Source of the DNA: Lycium barbarum
Lineage: Eukaryota; Streptophyta; Magnoliopsida; Solanales; Solanaceae
Direction: 5' to 3'
Assembly (NCBI RefSeq): GCF_019175385.1
Contig: NC_083346.1
Span: 54,279,821-54,343,820, forward strand
Length of the DNA stretch: 64,000 nucleotides
A program made the position numbers and the translations under genes. The notes below the pieces were generated by a model, which saw nothing but the letters and a program-made list of their open reading frames with translations, was not told the origin of the DNA and made no database searches. Positions 1-12,612 of the stretch are shown piece after piece. Every line of letters starts with the position of its first letter. Position 1 is the first letter of the stretch.

Positions 1-384
1 TAGAGTCACCTCTTATAGATAAGGAGGAAAGTATGCCGACACGAAGATTTTCATTTTAGGGAAAGTCAAAAGAGGTATTCGGCAAGAGAAAACTACACCT
101 TTTGAGTCTATTGAAGAAGGGATCTTTAATATCAGGGCAGATTCCATATTAGGACATAGGTCCATTATTCACACTATTCTATTCATCCCAAAACGTCGAA
201 GATATACCATGATATCAAAGGATTACGTTGGTAGAACGATATGAAGGAAACCATTGTAGGGTTCATGGCTTAATATTCCTATTGCTAACCATACAAAATA
301 GAACATCAGGAACCCAATGAGTTAACACAAAATAAAGTAACCCAATATGGAAATGAGAAGCGATTAGCATAAGATTCATTACAG
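1..384. other. Degenerate intergenic or element-derived sequence
   Basis: No open frame or recognisable domain is visible. The stretch lies directly upstream of an integrase remnant on the same strand and may be a more decayed part of the same old element (Z), but I could not match it to RNase H or the integrase zinc domain. Nothing else was seen in it. Confidence 0.4.
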
Positions 385-1130
385 ATATAGCAAGTTTGAT
401 TCCACATGGATGACTGCGGTTAGTTTGACAAAAACCAGTTTACTTTTACCGGACAGGCTACCAAAGGTTATGTAAAATGGAAGGGTGTAGGAGGTAGCTC
501 AGAAACATAATGCTTCCGCCTCTGTTATGGCTAATAGAGGTGCTTAGTTACAGATAACTTCTAAAAGTCCTCTCAAAGAAACTTGGGTACATAAGATAAT
601 TCTAGCACAAGTGAAGCGTACAATTCAGATGCTCAAAGATGTGTTACAAGCTAAGATGCCAAATTTTATGGAAGGATGGAATAATCAGTCACCGACTATT
701 GAATTTGTATAATTATCATAGTGAGGGTTATGAGAATACTTAAGCTTGACGGGATAGTCCTTATGAAGCACGTTACGGAAAGAAATATAGATATCCCACA
801 AGATATTGAGGGGCAGAATTGTTCGCACCTGATATAGTGTATCAGCCTATAAAAAAGTCAACCGCGTTCAAGGGTTTTTTACCGAGAAATGTCAAAAATT
901 ATCTTCAGTTACACAACGAACAGCTTTTCTAAGAAACCTCGGCCATGAAGAACGTAACGACATGGTAGGATAAGTTAACTAAGATATGTAAAGAAATACA
1001 GAGGAGATTTGGCCAAATGGCTTGTGAGTAGGAGCTTCCATCAGATTAAAACATGTGCACAAGCATCTGTGTATTTATATTGAAGGAATGCATTAGAAAT
1101 CCCCCGCAGGTAGTGCCAATTGATGATGTA
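385..1130 (+). pseudogene. Integrase remnant of old Ty3/gypsy element Z
   Basis: Reading the plus strand with many stops and frame changes gives the order of a gypsy integrase. A stretch like DSxWxxxxxLTKxxxLLP (about 400-460) corresponds to [35 protein letters not shown] (about 628-670) corresponds to [30 protein letters not shown] (about 750-800) corresponds to [31 protein letters not shown] (1080-1130) corresponds to the [17 protein letters not shown] segment after the GPY/F motif. The catalytic region is far too decayed to work. Element C interrupts it right after the DDV codons, and the remnant appears to resume at 9061. It is the oldest element in the window. Confidence 0.8.
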
Positions 1131-3216
1131 TGTAACACCCCGTACCTTTAACTTCAGGTTTGACCATGATTCTAGACTTAGAAAACCAGATAGAGAATGT
1201 GGGAATTAAAAATTTCTCTTTAGTTGGTCGATAGGGATTTTCGCCCAGAATATGGGCTGTATTTCAGTTTATGGCCCATATTTCAAATCATAATTTGTCA
1301 TCTAAATCGTTGAGCATTCTGGAATTTGGCTTGGGGGATATACATTGTCAAATACATATCGTATTTTAAAATACGCCCAGTATTTAACAATTTTGATTAG
1401 AATTTGGGAAAACTTCCTTGATAAAAGTTGTAGAGCTATGAAATACCTTTCCAACAGTATATTATGGGGGTCAAACAGAAATCTGTGCAAAGAGTTATGG
1501 CCATTTTACGGAAGAGTCGCAGAGCAGTCCAAACAAAATACGAACTGAAATACGGCCCGTCTTTCAAAATACGGCCAGTATTTTGTTGGGCATAAACTTT
1601 AGTGTTTCAGAACAGTATATATTCGTCCATATCAGTCCAAACCATTATTTTTCATTCCTTCAAGCCCTAGAACGACCTCCTACCCTCTCCCATCATCAAG
1701 AATGCTAAGGTGAGCCTATTCTAATCATTCCAAGTCAATTCTAATATATATCCTTGTAATCTAAACAAGAAATAATCATTCCTAACCTAGGGTTTTCCAG
1801 AAAACCCATCTCAAGGTTCAAGATTCAAGATTTTTGAAATCTTCTTAAAAGTTCAAGTCTTTAATCCAAGTTTTGGAGCATTACCAAGTATGTAGATTTT
1901 CTATCCACGTGTGGGAACATCTTTGTTCTTCCTCACGCCATGTTCTTCCATGATCATACAGGTTACACCAAAACTAGGGTTTTATCCATATTCATGATAA
2001 CCCTAAGTACATGTACCATGACATACTATAATTGTTTGATTACTTCGTTATTGTATTCTTAATAGTCCCTTTTTGGTTATTGAGAATTTGTCTGTAATCT
2101 ATGAAAACCCATACTTTGCATTCCATGGGTTCCTACATGCAAGTTATTAAATGTAATGCTTATTTTCATGAATATCCTACATGACTACAAGTTTTCATGC
2201 AATTATATTATATTATTATATCCATGCTATGATACAAGATACTCATGTTTAACACAAGTCATGTTCTATCAAATTCATGGTCTTCTTAGCCAACTATATC
2301 ATGTTCATGTAATTTTGGAATTGCACAGATTACCGAGAAGGTTTTTATACTTGAAACTATGTATGCCAACGTAGGATAAGGATCGCTTCACCCAGTAGGA
2401 CGATTCCTTCATATATTCTCCATTGAGGGATTTGGATCCATTCATGTCATGTTCACGTCTTGTAGCCCGGCAAGGTGCAAGACGGCTTAGCTGGTCGGGC
2501 AGAGATCAGATGTCACATCTTAACGTGGTGGTTACATGTTGATTATATTAATGCTCTCCCAACTTAAAAATATTTTTACCCATGTTACATATGTATTTAT
2601 GTCCATGTCAGATACAGATGTTCATGACGATGTTTCAGATTCAGTTTCAGCTCTCATCATGTTATTTCATGTGCCATGTTGATTCCATTCAGTTGCTTTA
2701 CATACCAGTACATTCAATGTGCTGACGTCCCCTTTCTATTGCCCGGGGGTTTGCATTTCACGATGCAGGTACAGATACACAGGACGACGGATCTACTCCA
2801 TAGGACCACCCACGTAGCAGCTTTTGGTGAGCCCCATCATCTTCGGGGTTTAGTCATTATTTACTTTATGTTAGTTATGCATTTAAGGTATGCTGGGGGC
2901 CTTGTCCCATTAGTTACATTGAGCAGTTCAAACTTATGTTAGAGGTTTGATAGACTAGACAGTTATGCTATGTCAGATGTTTAGAGTCGTATAGCCATCT
3001 TTGGCTCATTATCTATGACGATCCATATTCATGTTTTCTTAAAACAAGTATTTTATTTGATATTTATGATATCCCATAATTGGGCTCATCATGTTTATGC
3101 CACATTCCGCTCATGTATGCCTCATGATGATTGAGCGAGCCATATGGTTCGCTCGGTCACATACTGTTAGGCACCGAGTGCCGTGTTTCGTTCAGGCCAT
3201 AGTTCGAGGTGTGACA
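1131..3216 (+). repeat. 5' LTR of element C
   Basis: It pairs with 6980-9060. Its U3 carries several ATACGG/CCGTAT half-palindromes (about 1240-1600). A TATA-like box lies at 1616. A stem-loop module with CAG then GT (about 2700-2775) lies near its end, as in the other LTRs of this window. The small open frames inside it are not conserved between the two LTR copies and are not genes. Confidence 0.88.
1616..1623 (+). promoter_or_regulatory. TATA-like box in LTR C
   Basis: TATATATT lies downstream of the palindrome-rich U3. The same position in the 3' LTR (about 7464) keeps the motif. The assignment rests on position and composition only. Confidence 0.4.
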
Positions 3217-3221
3217 AAGCT

Positions 3222-3233
3222 TGGTATCAGAGC
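3222..3233 (+). promoter_or_regulatory. Primer binding site of element C (initiator tRNA-Met)
   Basis: TGGTATCAGAGC, complementary to the 3' end of plant initiator tRNA-Met, begins five bases after the LTR end GTGACA. It fixes the inner border of the 5' LTR. Confidence 0.9.
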
Positions 3234-3286
3234 TTTAGGTTCAAGTGTCTTAGGGAGTCTATGAAACCGTGTCCAGTGGGGTTACT

Positions 3287-3317
3287 TTTATATGTGTGTG
3301 GCGCCAACACGTATAAG
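3287..3317 (+). promoter_or_regulatory. Leader hairpin of element C with GGCGCC loop
   Basis: The arms at 3287-3297 and 3307-3317 pair over 11 positions including G-U pairs. They enclose the nine-base loop GTGGCGCCA, whose centre GGCGCC is a perfect palindrome. It lies 53 nt after the primer site. The same structure with other palindromes occurs in elements A, D, E and H. I read it as a candidate dimer-initiation or packaging signal. Confidence 0.6.
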
Positions 3318-3431
3318 CAGTTGGCCACCAAGACATCGAGGATTGTCTCACTTCTTTCATACTCTAGATCATGCAGTTAGAGAGTACCTTCAAGAATCCT
3401 TCTAACTCGTGCGAATTATGTATTTCAGAAA

Positions 3432-4250
3432 GTGTCTCCTAGGAGAATGGAATCTAGGAGCCCAAGGGCTGCTACCTGTGCTACCCCAAGTAAGAATTCG
3501 CAGACTCATAAAGTTCGCATATGTGCACAGGGACATGCACCAAGTTCCAAGTCACAAGTTAGTATGGGAAAAAGGGGTTTTCAGAATCCTAGCTGCAACA
3601 AGTGTAGTAGGAGACACCAAGGGGTGTGTCGCTCATGAATGGATATATGCTATGGTTGGGGCTGGAGGAGCCATGTTTAGAGAGATTGCCCGTCAGCTGG
3701 GCATGGCGCCAAAGGTAATAAGCACAGAATGCAAAAAGAGCAAAAGCTACAAAAGGAGGGAGACAGGCAATTTAGCAAGAGAGCTAAGTCTATAGGTAAC
3801 TTTAACCATGGGAAATCTCGTGAAGGTGGAAATAAGCAGTTTTTAAAGAATGGATTGTCAGGACCTGCTCTTTCTACGGTGAATACACCCGTCCCAAGGT
3901 TCAAGATTAATCAGAACAATTGGGCTATCAGGGCAGTGAACTCACAGCCACAAACTAATGTGGGCCACCGAAGTTCTAAACACCCTATGTGCAATAAGTG
4001 TGGAAAGAGGTACCTAGGAGTGTGTCGTTCGGGCTTGGATGGTTGCTTCGGATGCGGTCAACAGAGTCGTTATCTTAAGGATGGTCTTTGAGCAAAACAA
4101 AATGCTAGAGGCAGAGATCGAAGCATCGTATATACTCTAGCAGGACGTCAGTACCCAGGGGCATCTTCAGAAGCAACCACAGGTATGATGATGATAGCTC
4201 TTACGTAAGCCCCCACGGGGTAGCATGATATATTTTAGCCTCTGGAGAGC
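3432..4250 (+). pseudogene. gag C-terminus and protease start, degenerate (element C)
   Basis: The frame opens with a GTG where an ATG is expected, directly after a TTTCAG acceptor-like site. It encodes a basic, serine-rich tail. Two tandem zinc-knuckle-like blocks follow: CNKCSRRHQGVC (about 3594) and CNKCGKRYLGVC (about 3990), the latter followed by CFGCGQQSRYLKDG (about 4048). The last is a broken copy of CX2CX4HX4C in which His and the final Cys are replaced. YTLAGRQYPGASSEATTG (about 4130) matches the start of the protease region ([18 protein letters not shown] in element A). Stops and frameshifts follow and no protease active site is seen. The duplicated knuckle block suggests an internal duplication of the gag tail. 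Confidence 0.75.
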
Positions 4251-6944
4251 ATATTGATTACCACAGTTATGGATAGGAAAGAGTCCATGGGCGAGTCATT
4301 CATGGTTCTAAAATGTTTCGGTATTGCAAAATAAAGATATGTTTGTATGGCCCATCTACATAAATAAAAGAGAGGGTGTACGACATGAAAATCAAGAGCA
4401 TGTGATATTGAATTCCCGGGAATAAGTTAAATTTTTCCAATTTTGTTTTGGTTAAAACCATAAAATACCATGTTAGTAAGTTACTGTAAGGAATAGATAC
4501 TACTATAAGATGAAAAGATGTGACAGGTCCTTCTAAGGTTAGGTGATTAAGTTTTTTTTTTTTGCAGCATTAGAGGGTGTGATATTAGCGAATTTTATTA
4601 AGAGGATTATTTTGATGGATAATAGAGGAGGTAGGTAAGGGAATAAAAAGATAAGTCTCATGGCCATAGTCTTAGAGGCAGAATCAGAAGAATGATCAAA
4701 TGGCGGCTTATTTCTAGACTTAAAGGATCCACATGCTTAGAACATTGGCTTTTGAACTAAAGGGGGAGATGGTACGATAAAGCACCAAGGTATATCATGT
4801 GTTCCTTATATCTATAAGTGTCGAGAAAGAAATGTTTGGAGTAACGTTACGTTTCCAATTCTGAAGTAATTCTTGTACCATGTGGTACTTATGCCCAGGC
4901 GTACTCTACTCATGCCTCCGTGCTATTTCATGCCCAAGTTAGCCTCTTACACTCTATGCTTATGATTCAAGAACCAAGACTCCCTAATGATAGTAATCCA
5001 TGCAAAACAAATGTTCTTTCATGTTTTGCACATCAGGTTGTGCTCATGTGTAAGAGCTAACCAAAAAAAAAAAAAAAACCGTACCCATCTCTCACGTATA
5101 TAACATGCTTTTATACTCATGTCCATGTTCTAGCATCTAAGTTCATTCAAATCTGATGATGATCTTGACCCCTATGATTATGCTATCACGTACTCGTGCC
5201 CTAATCCATTTCTTTATGCATCCCACTTGTGGTGGTATCGCAACAATGATGCTCTTAGACAATGACAAAGGTGAATCAAGATGGATGTCCTACCCATAAT
5301 TCTATGTAATTCGTGCTTATGTTTCTCTGGATAATGTTTTAAACCATCTCGTAGCTTGGCACAACAGATTCCCTTATCTTTTTCGAAGTATGTATGCCAT
5401 TTGTATGTTCAAAGTGACTTTCTACTCATGTATTAGGTGTTTGATGAGTGAAGTATTCATGCTTGTGATCCCTTCCTTCATGATCCTCATTTTAACGAGG
5501 GTGTTGACCCACATTGATAAGAGTAAACTATGTTAAACCATGTCTCATCATTTTAGTATATCCAAGTTCTAAAGGTAATACTTTATCCAGGCCTTACGTC
5601 TATGAGTACCCAAGAGTGAGCCTACAATTTTACTCCACGTAAGTCACACTTATGCCTTATTATTAGCTCAATACTCATGAATCAGGTCCAGACGCCACGA
5701 TATGCATCTATGATATACTCATGTAAATGTCAGGTTGCTCATGGTCCCATGCCCCATTTCATGCTATTCACGTTTCATGCCATATGAATCACATTCCCAT
5801 GTACGCATGATCCACATTACGTTCTCCATGTTCAATGCACCATGTCAGGTCTGTGCTTTAAAGCGAAGTATCTCACGTGATTAGTACCTACAATTCCTTT
5901 TCTCTCAATCCTTTATGATCTGCTCACAATAATAAGCAAGGTATGCCAAGGTATTCCTATCTATGTTTCAAAGAAAACAAGAGTTCCTTTCCTGCACACT
6001 ATGGTGCTTATCTCAGGAGTATTCTACTCAGATTCGACATATTCATGTCATGCCTATGCTAGAGCTTTATGAATACCTACGTTAGGATCATATTCTTGTT
6101 GTATGACTCAAGAATGTTGCATTCACACCGAGTTGCGCTTACACTAAAAGCCTAAGTCATACTCCTAGCACATATTACCGTGGTGACATACGAACGTCTA
6201 TGATCAAGTCTCTAAGTATCCAAATCCTACCCATGCTTGGTATTTAACCCTCATGTTGTGACAATCACGTTTTCGACATTCAGATCCTATGTTATGATAT
6301 CCATGTTTACACGTATTCGTATCTCATCACAGTTTAGCACTCATGTATTCATGTCAGCCAGTCTTCATGTATTTATGCCCCTCGTCATACGCCTCACGCC
6401 CAGGTAATCATGTTATGTTCGTGCCTATTTCTAGTACTCATGTCATTCGTGTCTATGGATTCTCTTCCAAATCCTATGTATAGTAATCATGTAATCATCC
6501 AGCCCATATCTGTGAGTTCAAGCCAACTCAGTATTCATGTTAGCCACATTCAAGATTCAGTAATCACGTTATGTCAAATCATGCGTATTAAGATACCCTA
6601 TGAGTTGTGTGTCGGGACTTTAGTTAGCTGGCAGGCATTTGAGAATGTCGTGAGGGTCTGAATTATGAAGGAACTCCTGCCATAAATTTTGTAGATTCCA
6701 GAGGTAGTAGTGATTCTTAACCACTAGTCACAAATCGAGGACAAATGTTTCACGATTCTCATTCATGTATGTACTACTCAGTTTCATGTTCCTGTGTACA
6801 TGTTTCTATGTAATCATGTATTCAGTTCTCATGATCCATGACCCCGTTCCCACGTAACCATGTAAAGCTCTTATGTTTTATGACATGTTTCTTTCACGTT
6901 CATGTATTCAAGCCATGACCAGTCCTAAACTTTACCACGACCCA
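4251..6944 (+). other. Non-coding internal region of element C, CATG-rich
   Basis: No RT, RNase H or integrase motif is found in any frame. From about 4860 to 6940 the plus strand is pyrimidine-rich and full of short CATG/TCATG/CATGT words in loosely repeating phrases (for example TCATGTATTCATG), unlike the A/G-rich sequence before it. It looks like filler sequence of a large pol-less element. I see no gene in it. Confidence 0.6.
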
Positions 6945-6979
6945 TCATTCAAGGACGAATGATCACAAGGGGGAGACAT
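6944..6979 (+). promoter_or_regulatory. Polypurine tract of element C with adjacent inverted repeat
   Basis: ATCATTC and GAATGAT (6944-6963) form a seven-base inverted repeat. The purine tract AAGGGGGAGA and then the 3' LTR follow. The same arrangement stands before every 3' LTR of the gypsy elements in this window. Confidence 0.75.
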
Positions 6980-9060
6980 TGTAACATCCCGTACCTTTAA
7001 CATAAGCTTTGACCATGATTCTAGACATAGAAAACTAGATAGAGAACGTGGAAATTGAAAATTTCTCTTCAGTTGTTAGATGGTGATTTATGCCCCAGAA
7101 TATGGGTTGTATTTCAGTTTATGGCCCGTATTTCAAATCATAATTTGCCATCTAAATCGCTGAGCATTATGGAATTTGGCTTGGGGGATATACATTGTTA
7201 AATACAGACCATATTTTGAAATACGGCCCGTATTTAACAATTGTGATTGGAATTGGGGAAAACTTTCTTGATAAAAGTTGTAGAGCTTTAAAATACCTTT
7301 CTAACCGTATATTATGGGGTCAAATGGACATCTGTGCAAAGAGTTATGGCTATTTTACTAAAGATTCACAGAGTAGTACAAACAAAATACGGATTGAAAT
7401 ACAGCCGTTCTTTCAAAATACAACCAGTATTTTGTTGGGCATAAAATTTAATGTTCCAGAACAATATATATTCGTCCATATCAATCCAAATCATTATTTT
7501 TCATTCCTTCAGGCCCCAGAATGACCTCCTACCCTCTCCCATCATCAATAACACCAAGGTAAGCCTATTCTAATTATTCCAAGTCTATTCTAATATATTT
7601 CCTTGTAATCTAAACAACAAATCATTATTCCTAACCTAGGGTTTTTAGAAAAACCCATCTCAAGGTTAAAGATTCAAGATTTTGGAAATTTTTTCAAAGT
7701 TCATGTTTTTAATACATGTTTTGGAGCATTACCAGGTATGTAGAATTTCTATCCACGTGTGCGAACATCTTGTTTTTCCCCACTCCACGTTCTTCCATGA
7801 TCATACAAGCTATACCAAAACTAGTATTTTATCCATGTTCATGGTAACCCTAAGTACATGTACCATGATATACTATAATTATATGATTACTTTGTTATTG
7901 TATTCTTAATAGTCCCTTTTTGGCTATTGAGAATCTGTCTGTAATCCATGAAAACCCATACTTTGCATTCCATGGGTTCCTACGTGCACGTTATTAAATG
8001 TAATGCTTATTTCATGAATATCCTACATGTCTATAAGTTTTCATGAAATTATATTATATTATTATATCCATGCCATGATACAAGATACTCATGTTTAATA
8101 CAAGTCATGTTTTATCCAATTCATTGGCTTCTTAGGCAACTATATCATGTTCATGTAATTTCGGAGTTGCACAGATTACCGAGAAAGTTTTTATACCTAA
8201 AACAACATATGCCAACGTAGCATAAAGATTGCTCTGCCCAGTAGGATAATTCCTTCCTATATTCCCCATTGAGGGATTTGGATCCATTCATGTCATATTC
8301 ACGTCTTGTACCCCGGCAAGGTACATGATGGCTTAGCTGGTCGGGCAGAGATTAGATGCCACTTGTTAACATGGTGGTTACATGTCGATTATATTAATGC
8401 TCTCCTAACTTAAAAATGTTTTTACCCATGTTACATATGTATTTATATCCATGTCCGATACAGATGTTCATGACAATGTTTCAGATTCAGTTTTAGCTCT
8501 CATCATGTTATTTTATGTGCCATGTTGATTCCATTCAGTTGCTTTACATACCAGTACATTCAATGTGCTGACGTCCCCAGTCTATTGCCCGGGGGCTTGC
8601 ATTTCACGATGCAGGTACAGATACACAGGACGACGGATCTACTCCATAGGACCACCCACATATCAGCTTTTGGTGAGCCCCATCTTCTTCGGGGTTTACT
8701 CATTATTTACTTTATGTTAGTTATGCATTTAAGGTATGTTGGGGGCCTTGTCCCAGTAGTTACATTGAGCAGTTCAAACTTATGTTAGAGGTTTGATAGA
8801 CTAGACAGTTATGCTATGTCAGATGTTTAGAGTCGTATAGCCGTCTTTGGCTCATTATCTATGACGATCCATATTCATGTTTTCTTAAAACAAGTATTTT
8901 ATTTGATATTTATGATATCCCATATTTAGGCTGATCATTTATGCCACATTCCGCTCATGTATGCCTTATGATGATTCAGCGAGCCATGTGGTTTTCTCTG
9001 TCACATATAGTAAGGCACCAAGTGCCGTTTTTCGTCCAGGTCATGGTTCGGGGCGTGACA
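6980..9060 (+). repeat. 3' LTR of element C
   Basis: Second copy of 1131-3216, starting TGTAAC and ending GTGACA. It contains the 17-base odd palindrome AAATACGGCCCGTATTT at 7219-7235 and the TATA-like box near 7464. Sequence after its end resumes the interrupted Z element. Confidence 0.88.
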
Positions 9061-9479
9061 AGTACAAGAAAGAGGTTAAATAGCGATAAGGAACGAGAAT
9101 GGGAAAGATGACTTCAAAGGAAGCTAAAGGAGAACTCATTTACTCAATTCAAAGTTTCCATATGAAATGTGTATACCTCGGTATGTCACAAGAATATTAT
9201 ACAAATCTCTCGTTCCATACGTCGGTGACACCTAAGGTCAAAGAATGGCATGACCAGATGAGGAAGTACCTATGTACAAGGTAAGATCGTGACTAAGCGA
9301 TTATGACTGATGATTGGTATCAATGCGAAACTTAAGAGAAAAATATATTGTATTATATAATCTAGCGAGAGGAAATTGTTAAGGAAAGACATTGTCCAAA
9401 TGTTCCATGATTCACTATGAGTTGATTATACCCCGATACGTCCCGACATTCAAGGATGAATGTTCCTAAGAGGGAAGGA
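9061..9479 (+). pseudogene. 3' end of element Z: pol tail remnant and polypurine tract
   Basis: The segment continues Z after the C insertion. No chromodomain can be read with confidence. Before the LTR the inverted repeat ACATTC/GAATGT (9446-9463) and the purine run AAGAGGGAAGGA are preserved, which marks the Z polypurine tract. The 61-residue frame at 9099-9284 shows no family resemblance and is treated as a chance frame in decayed sequence. Confidence 0.6.
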
Positions 9480-10475
9480 TGTTACACCCCATACTTTCAT
9501 GTTTGAATTCATCTTAAGTGAATCAATATGAGCCTGAGGGTTTAAGGGCCTTTACAAAGATAATGATGGGTTAAAAGAAGTGTTAACAACCTTTACAAAG
9601 ATATACTTCGATTTACGGGGTGATCTACCCACCAAATTGAAGGTCTACGAGTGTAGTTTCCAACTCATTAAACCGTTCATCAATGTAACGTCAGAGTAGA
9701 GAGATATTTACATTTTCGTAAGACTGCACAGACAGCCCCTTTTGGGACCCACTTAGGCGGTGGCAGACCTTAGAACATTTTAAAGTGGATGGAAGGCTCA
9801 TTTTTGGTCATTTTAGACCACGGCCTGTCCCTACACTCTCCTAATACCTCTCTAACAATTCTCCAAGGTTCCAAAGTGAATCCAAGGTGGTTTTACCTAA
9901 ACTCAACCTCAAAAGCTAGTTTAAGTGAAGAAAATTGTTTCCATGGTGTTGTGATGGCTTTGAGGGTGATTGTAAGCTAAGGGAAGCTTTGGTTCCAGGG
10001 TTTTATAACTATTTATGGTAATTATAACACCCTATTTCTTGTGATTAAGCTTATCTAGGTGTTGGTTAAGTTTTTTTAGTGAAGAATCGGCAAGATAGTA
10101 GTTGACATAGCATAAGATGTTGTTGTCTTTTGTTGGAATGCTTTGGGGTGATATATATGACTTCTAATGGCCGGAAATTATGTAAAATATCTTGGTTATA
10201 TTATGGTTTTTTTTAATGCTTGTATTTGCGTGGGTTATAAAGATGGTGTTATAATCTAAAAGGGGAAATGGCCATATAACACCTTGAAGTTGTTTATGTT
10301 ATTATTAACTCTTGATGCTGGACCTTTTGATGGTGTTGTAAGTATGGGAGAGATGAGAAGAGTTGGTTTTTGGTTCAAATCTGAGCTTCCCGCTCATCGT
10401 GATAAATAGTACTTTCGTTGGTGACATTTGTGCACTTATTGTTGTGTAGATTGATTTGTGTTGTTTGCGTGTTGG
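9480..10475 (+). repeat. Partial 3' LTR of element Z
   Basis: It starts TGTTACACCCC right after the Z polypurine tract. The block at about 9600-9720 (caaccgttcatcaatgtaac-like text, then GTCAGAGTAGAGAG) resembles the U3 of the G-type LTRs at 41200-41330 and 42400-42470, so Z and G belong to related families. It is split after 10475 by element A and resumes at 20651, shown by the identical five-base duplication GTTGG. The small frame at 9789-9980 is not supported as a gene. Confidence 0.7.
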
Positions 10476-12551
10476 TGTTATGTTCTGTGTTTTGGCATAA
10501 TTGGAAAATCGAGAAATAAGTAAGACTTGTATGTTATAAGGAAATATTTTGATTCTAGTTGATATAACTATGTTGGTTATTAAATCATTGGTGCTAAGAC
10601 ATCGGGGAAGGCCGAGGGCAAATTTGGAATTTCGGAAATTAGTTTCGGGAATTACAAAACGGGATTCTAATGAATTGGGCCAAGAAAATTGAAACAAGAA
10701 TTTAGGCCCAAAGATGTGGGGTGGCCGGCCACAAGGCTTGGCCCAAACCCATTTTTAAAAGTCATGTGTTATGCACATGATCCTTATCTAGATATATATC
10801 AAGTTTCATTTGGAATTATCAAAAAACCTTATCAAAAACAAGAAAAAAAAATTGAAGAACCCCCTTAAAGAAGGTCTCGGCCGAACCTAAGAGAAAAAAA
10901 AATTCCTAGCTTTGTTTGTGGCTCAAAAATCTTGGTTTTCCCATATTTGTAGAGTACTCAAGACGCTCTTCAACGGGATACAATTAGTTTGGCGAAAGGA
11001 GTACGTTTGCGACAAGTCGGGAATTCAAGAAAAGGTATGAATTTTGCTACTTTAATGTTGTGGAATTGGTATGAATGTGTTAAGGATTGAGAATAGACGA
11101 GAAATTCATAGTTTTGATGTGTGTGTATGAAGCCGTGTGTGTATGTGTGTTTAGTGAAGTGGCCGTGAGCCACAAGGTGTGTAGGGCAAGGTGAAATTGA
11201 TTTGTTAGTTCGTTAGTTGCGTCGTTGTGACATTTATGACGTGAATGAATATTTAACGAATCGAATTGGCATTGGAAAATGGTTACGAATTATTATGGGA
11301 AAGTATATGATTTCGGTATATTCGTGTATATCATTGTATATTTATGATATTAAGGTTTTAAATGGGACTTATGGTTGTTGTTAATGAATTTGGAATGAAA
11401 CAATGTAAGTTAGTATGTTCGTCAGAATTGTTGATGTTTCGGATGAAATATGGAAAGTAATGAACTTCTTGAAATTGTGTATATTGGTTGGAATATAATT
11501 GGGATGTGTTTGAATAACCTTGAATGGGTGAATGAATATAGTAATGTGGACATTGGTTCGGTATTGTGAAGTTTGAATGAAAGTTGCCAACTTATATAGT
11601 AAAGAAGAATATTGAAGTTAGAATGATTTAGTTGTGGTTTATGTGTTTGTGATGTTTGGGCTGTTGTTGTTGATGTTTATTGAGCAGAGCTAAGTCTCGG
11701 GGGTGTTAGATAGGGCCGGGTTCCGTTTGGAATTATGCGGTGATATGGCTGGTGACGCGATACGCTCACATATGTGTGTTCGGGGATGTACGGAGATTTG
11801 AAACCTTCTGGTGTTATGCTGTGTGTGGCACCAGCGTCGGAGTGGTGACCACGTTCTTGAGCGTTGCATGATTTTGTTTGCATTATATATATATGATTTT
11901 GATACTCCGTTCGGACTCCTCTTTTGTATCTTATTTGTTTTCAGTTGTGGCCTATATTTCTGTACTCCGTGCTTTACATACTCAGTACATATTTCGTACC
12001 GACCCCCTTTCTTCGGGGGCTGCGTTTCATGCCCGCAGGTACAGACGCCGGTGATCCACCGTTGTAGGCCTTATCTTCTGCTATTTCGGAGTACTCCTCT
12101 TTGATCCGAAGCCCACTTTTGGTACATACATCTTTTGCTATGTATATACTTTTGTACATTTGACTATTTGGGTACGGCGGGGCCCTGTCTCGCCATATGT
12201 CTTTGTTTGGATTCGTAGAGGCCTGTAGTCATGTATGTGGGGCGAGGGTCCCATATGTATTCGTATGCTTTTGATATTTGGTCTTAATGCGATCCGTTGT
12301 TATGGTGGCCCTAAATGGCTTTTATGTTTATATTTGCACTTATGACCGGCGATGGATATTCCGCCGCTCCTTTCTGATTTGATATGATATTTTGATGCAC
12401 GCGACCGCTTAAGACAGATTTTGATATAATTATGTTTGAAATGGCTTTTATGAAATTTTGAAATAAGTTTGGTTTTGATAAATGAATATGAGATTTGGTC
12501 TGGGTACCCAAGTAGAGTGCCAGTCGCGGCCCACGGGGCTGGGTCGTGACA
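10476..12551 (+). repeat. 5' LTR of element A with internal deletion
   Basis: 2,076 bp against 2,924 bp for the 3' copy. It matches the 3' LTR up to GTTAGATA (about 11714), then jumps to GGGCCGGGTTCC. The missing piece corresponds to about 18966-19798 of the 3' LTR. The three bases ATA are shared at both breakpoints, typical of a microhomology or illegitimate-recombination deletion. The TATA region and the terminal stem-loop module remain. Confidence 0.9.
10791..10800 (+). promoter_or_regulatory. TATA-like box in 5' LTR of A
   Basis: GATATATATC about 315 bases into the LTR. The 3' LTR has a slightly longer version (about 18041). The related B LTR keeps an equivalent run on the minus strand. 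The transcription start is not known. Confidence 0.4.
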
Positions 12552-12555
12552 AAAG

Positions 12556-12567
12556 TGGTATCAGAGC
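12556..12567 (+). promoter_or_regulatory. Primer binding site of element A (initiator tRNA-Met)
   Basis: TGGTATCAGAGC starts five bases after the LTR end GTGACA, a perfect 12-base match to the usual plant initiator tRNA-Met primer site. Confidence 0.92.
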
Positions 12568-12612
12568 GGTTTGTCCTCCGAATGTCTACAGGTCGTGTCT
12601 CGTAGAGTCTTT

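Larger units (their letters stand above)
1131..9060 (+). mobile_element. LTR retrotransposon C, pol-less (LARD-like)
   Basis: Two direct repeats of about 2.08 kb bound it, both starting TGTAAC and ending GTGACA. A primer site follows the left repeat and a polypurine tract precedes the right one. The internal region (3217-6979) keeps only the end of gag and the first residues of protease, so the element could move only with proteins supplied in trans. The flanks are ATGTA on the left and AGTAC on the right; ATGTA with one lost base would give a decayed target duplication, but this is not proven. The repeats differ at many single bases and short indels, so this insertion is clearly older than A. 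Confidence 0.88.

Noticed and set aside
1126..9065. A perfect target duplication for element C
   Set aside because: Flanks are ATGTA and AGTAC; only a one-base deletion would make them match, so it is not claimed as a duplication.
9789..9980. 63-residue frame as a possible small gene
   Set aside because: It lies inside a decayed LTR, has no family likeness, no codon pattern and no conserved copy elsewhere in the window.
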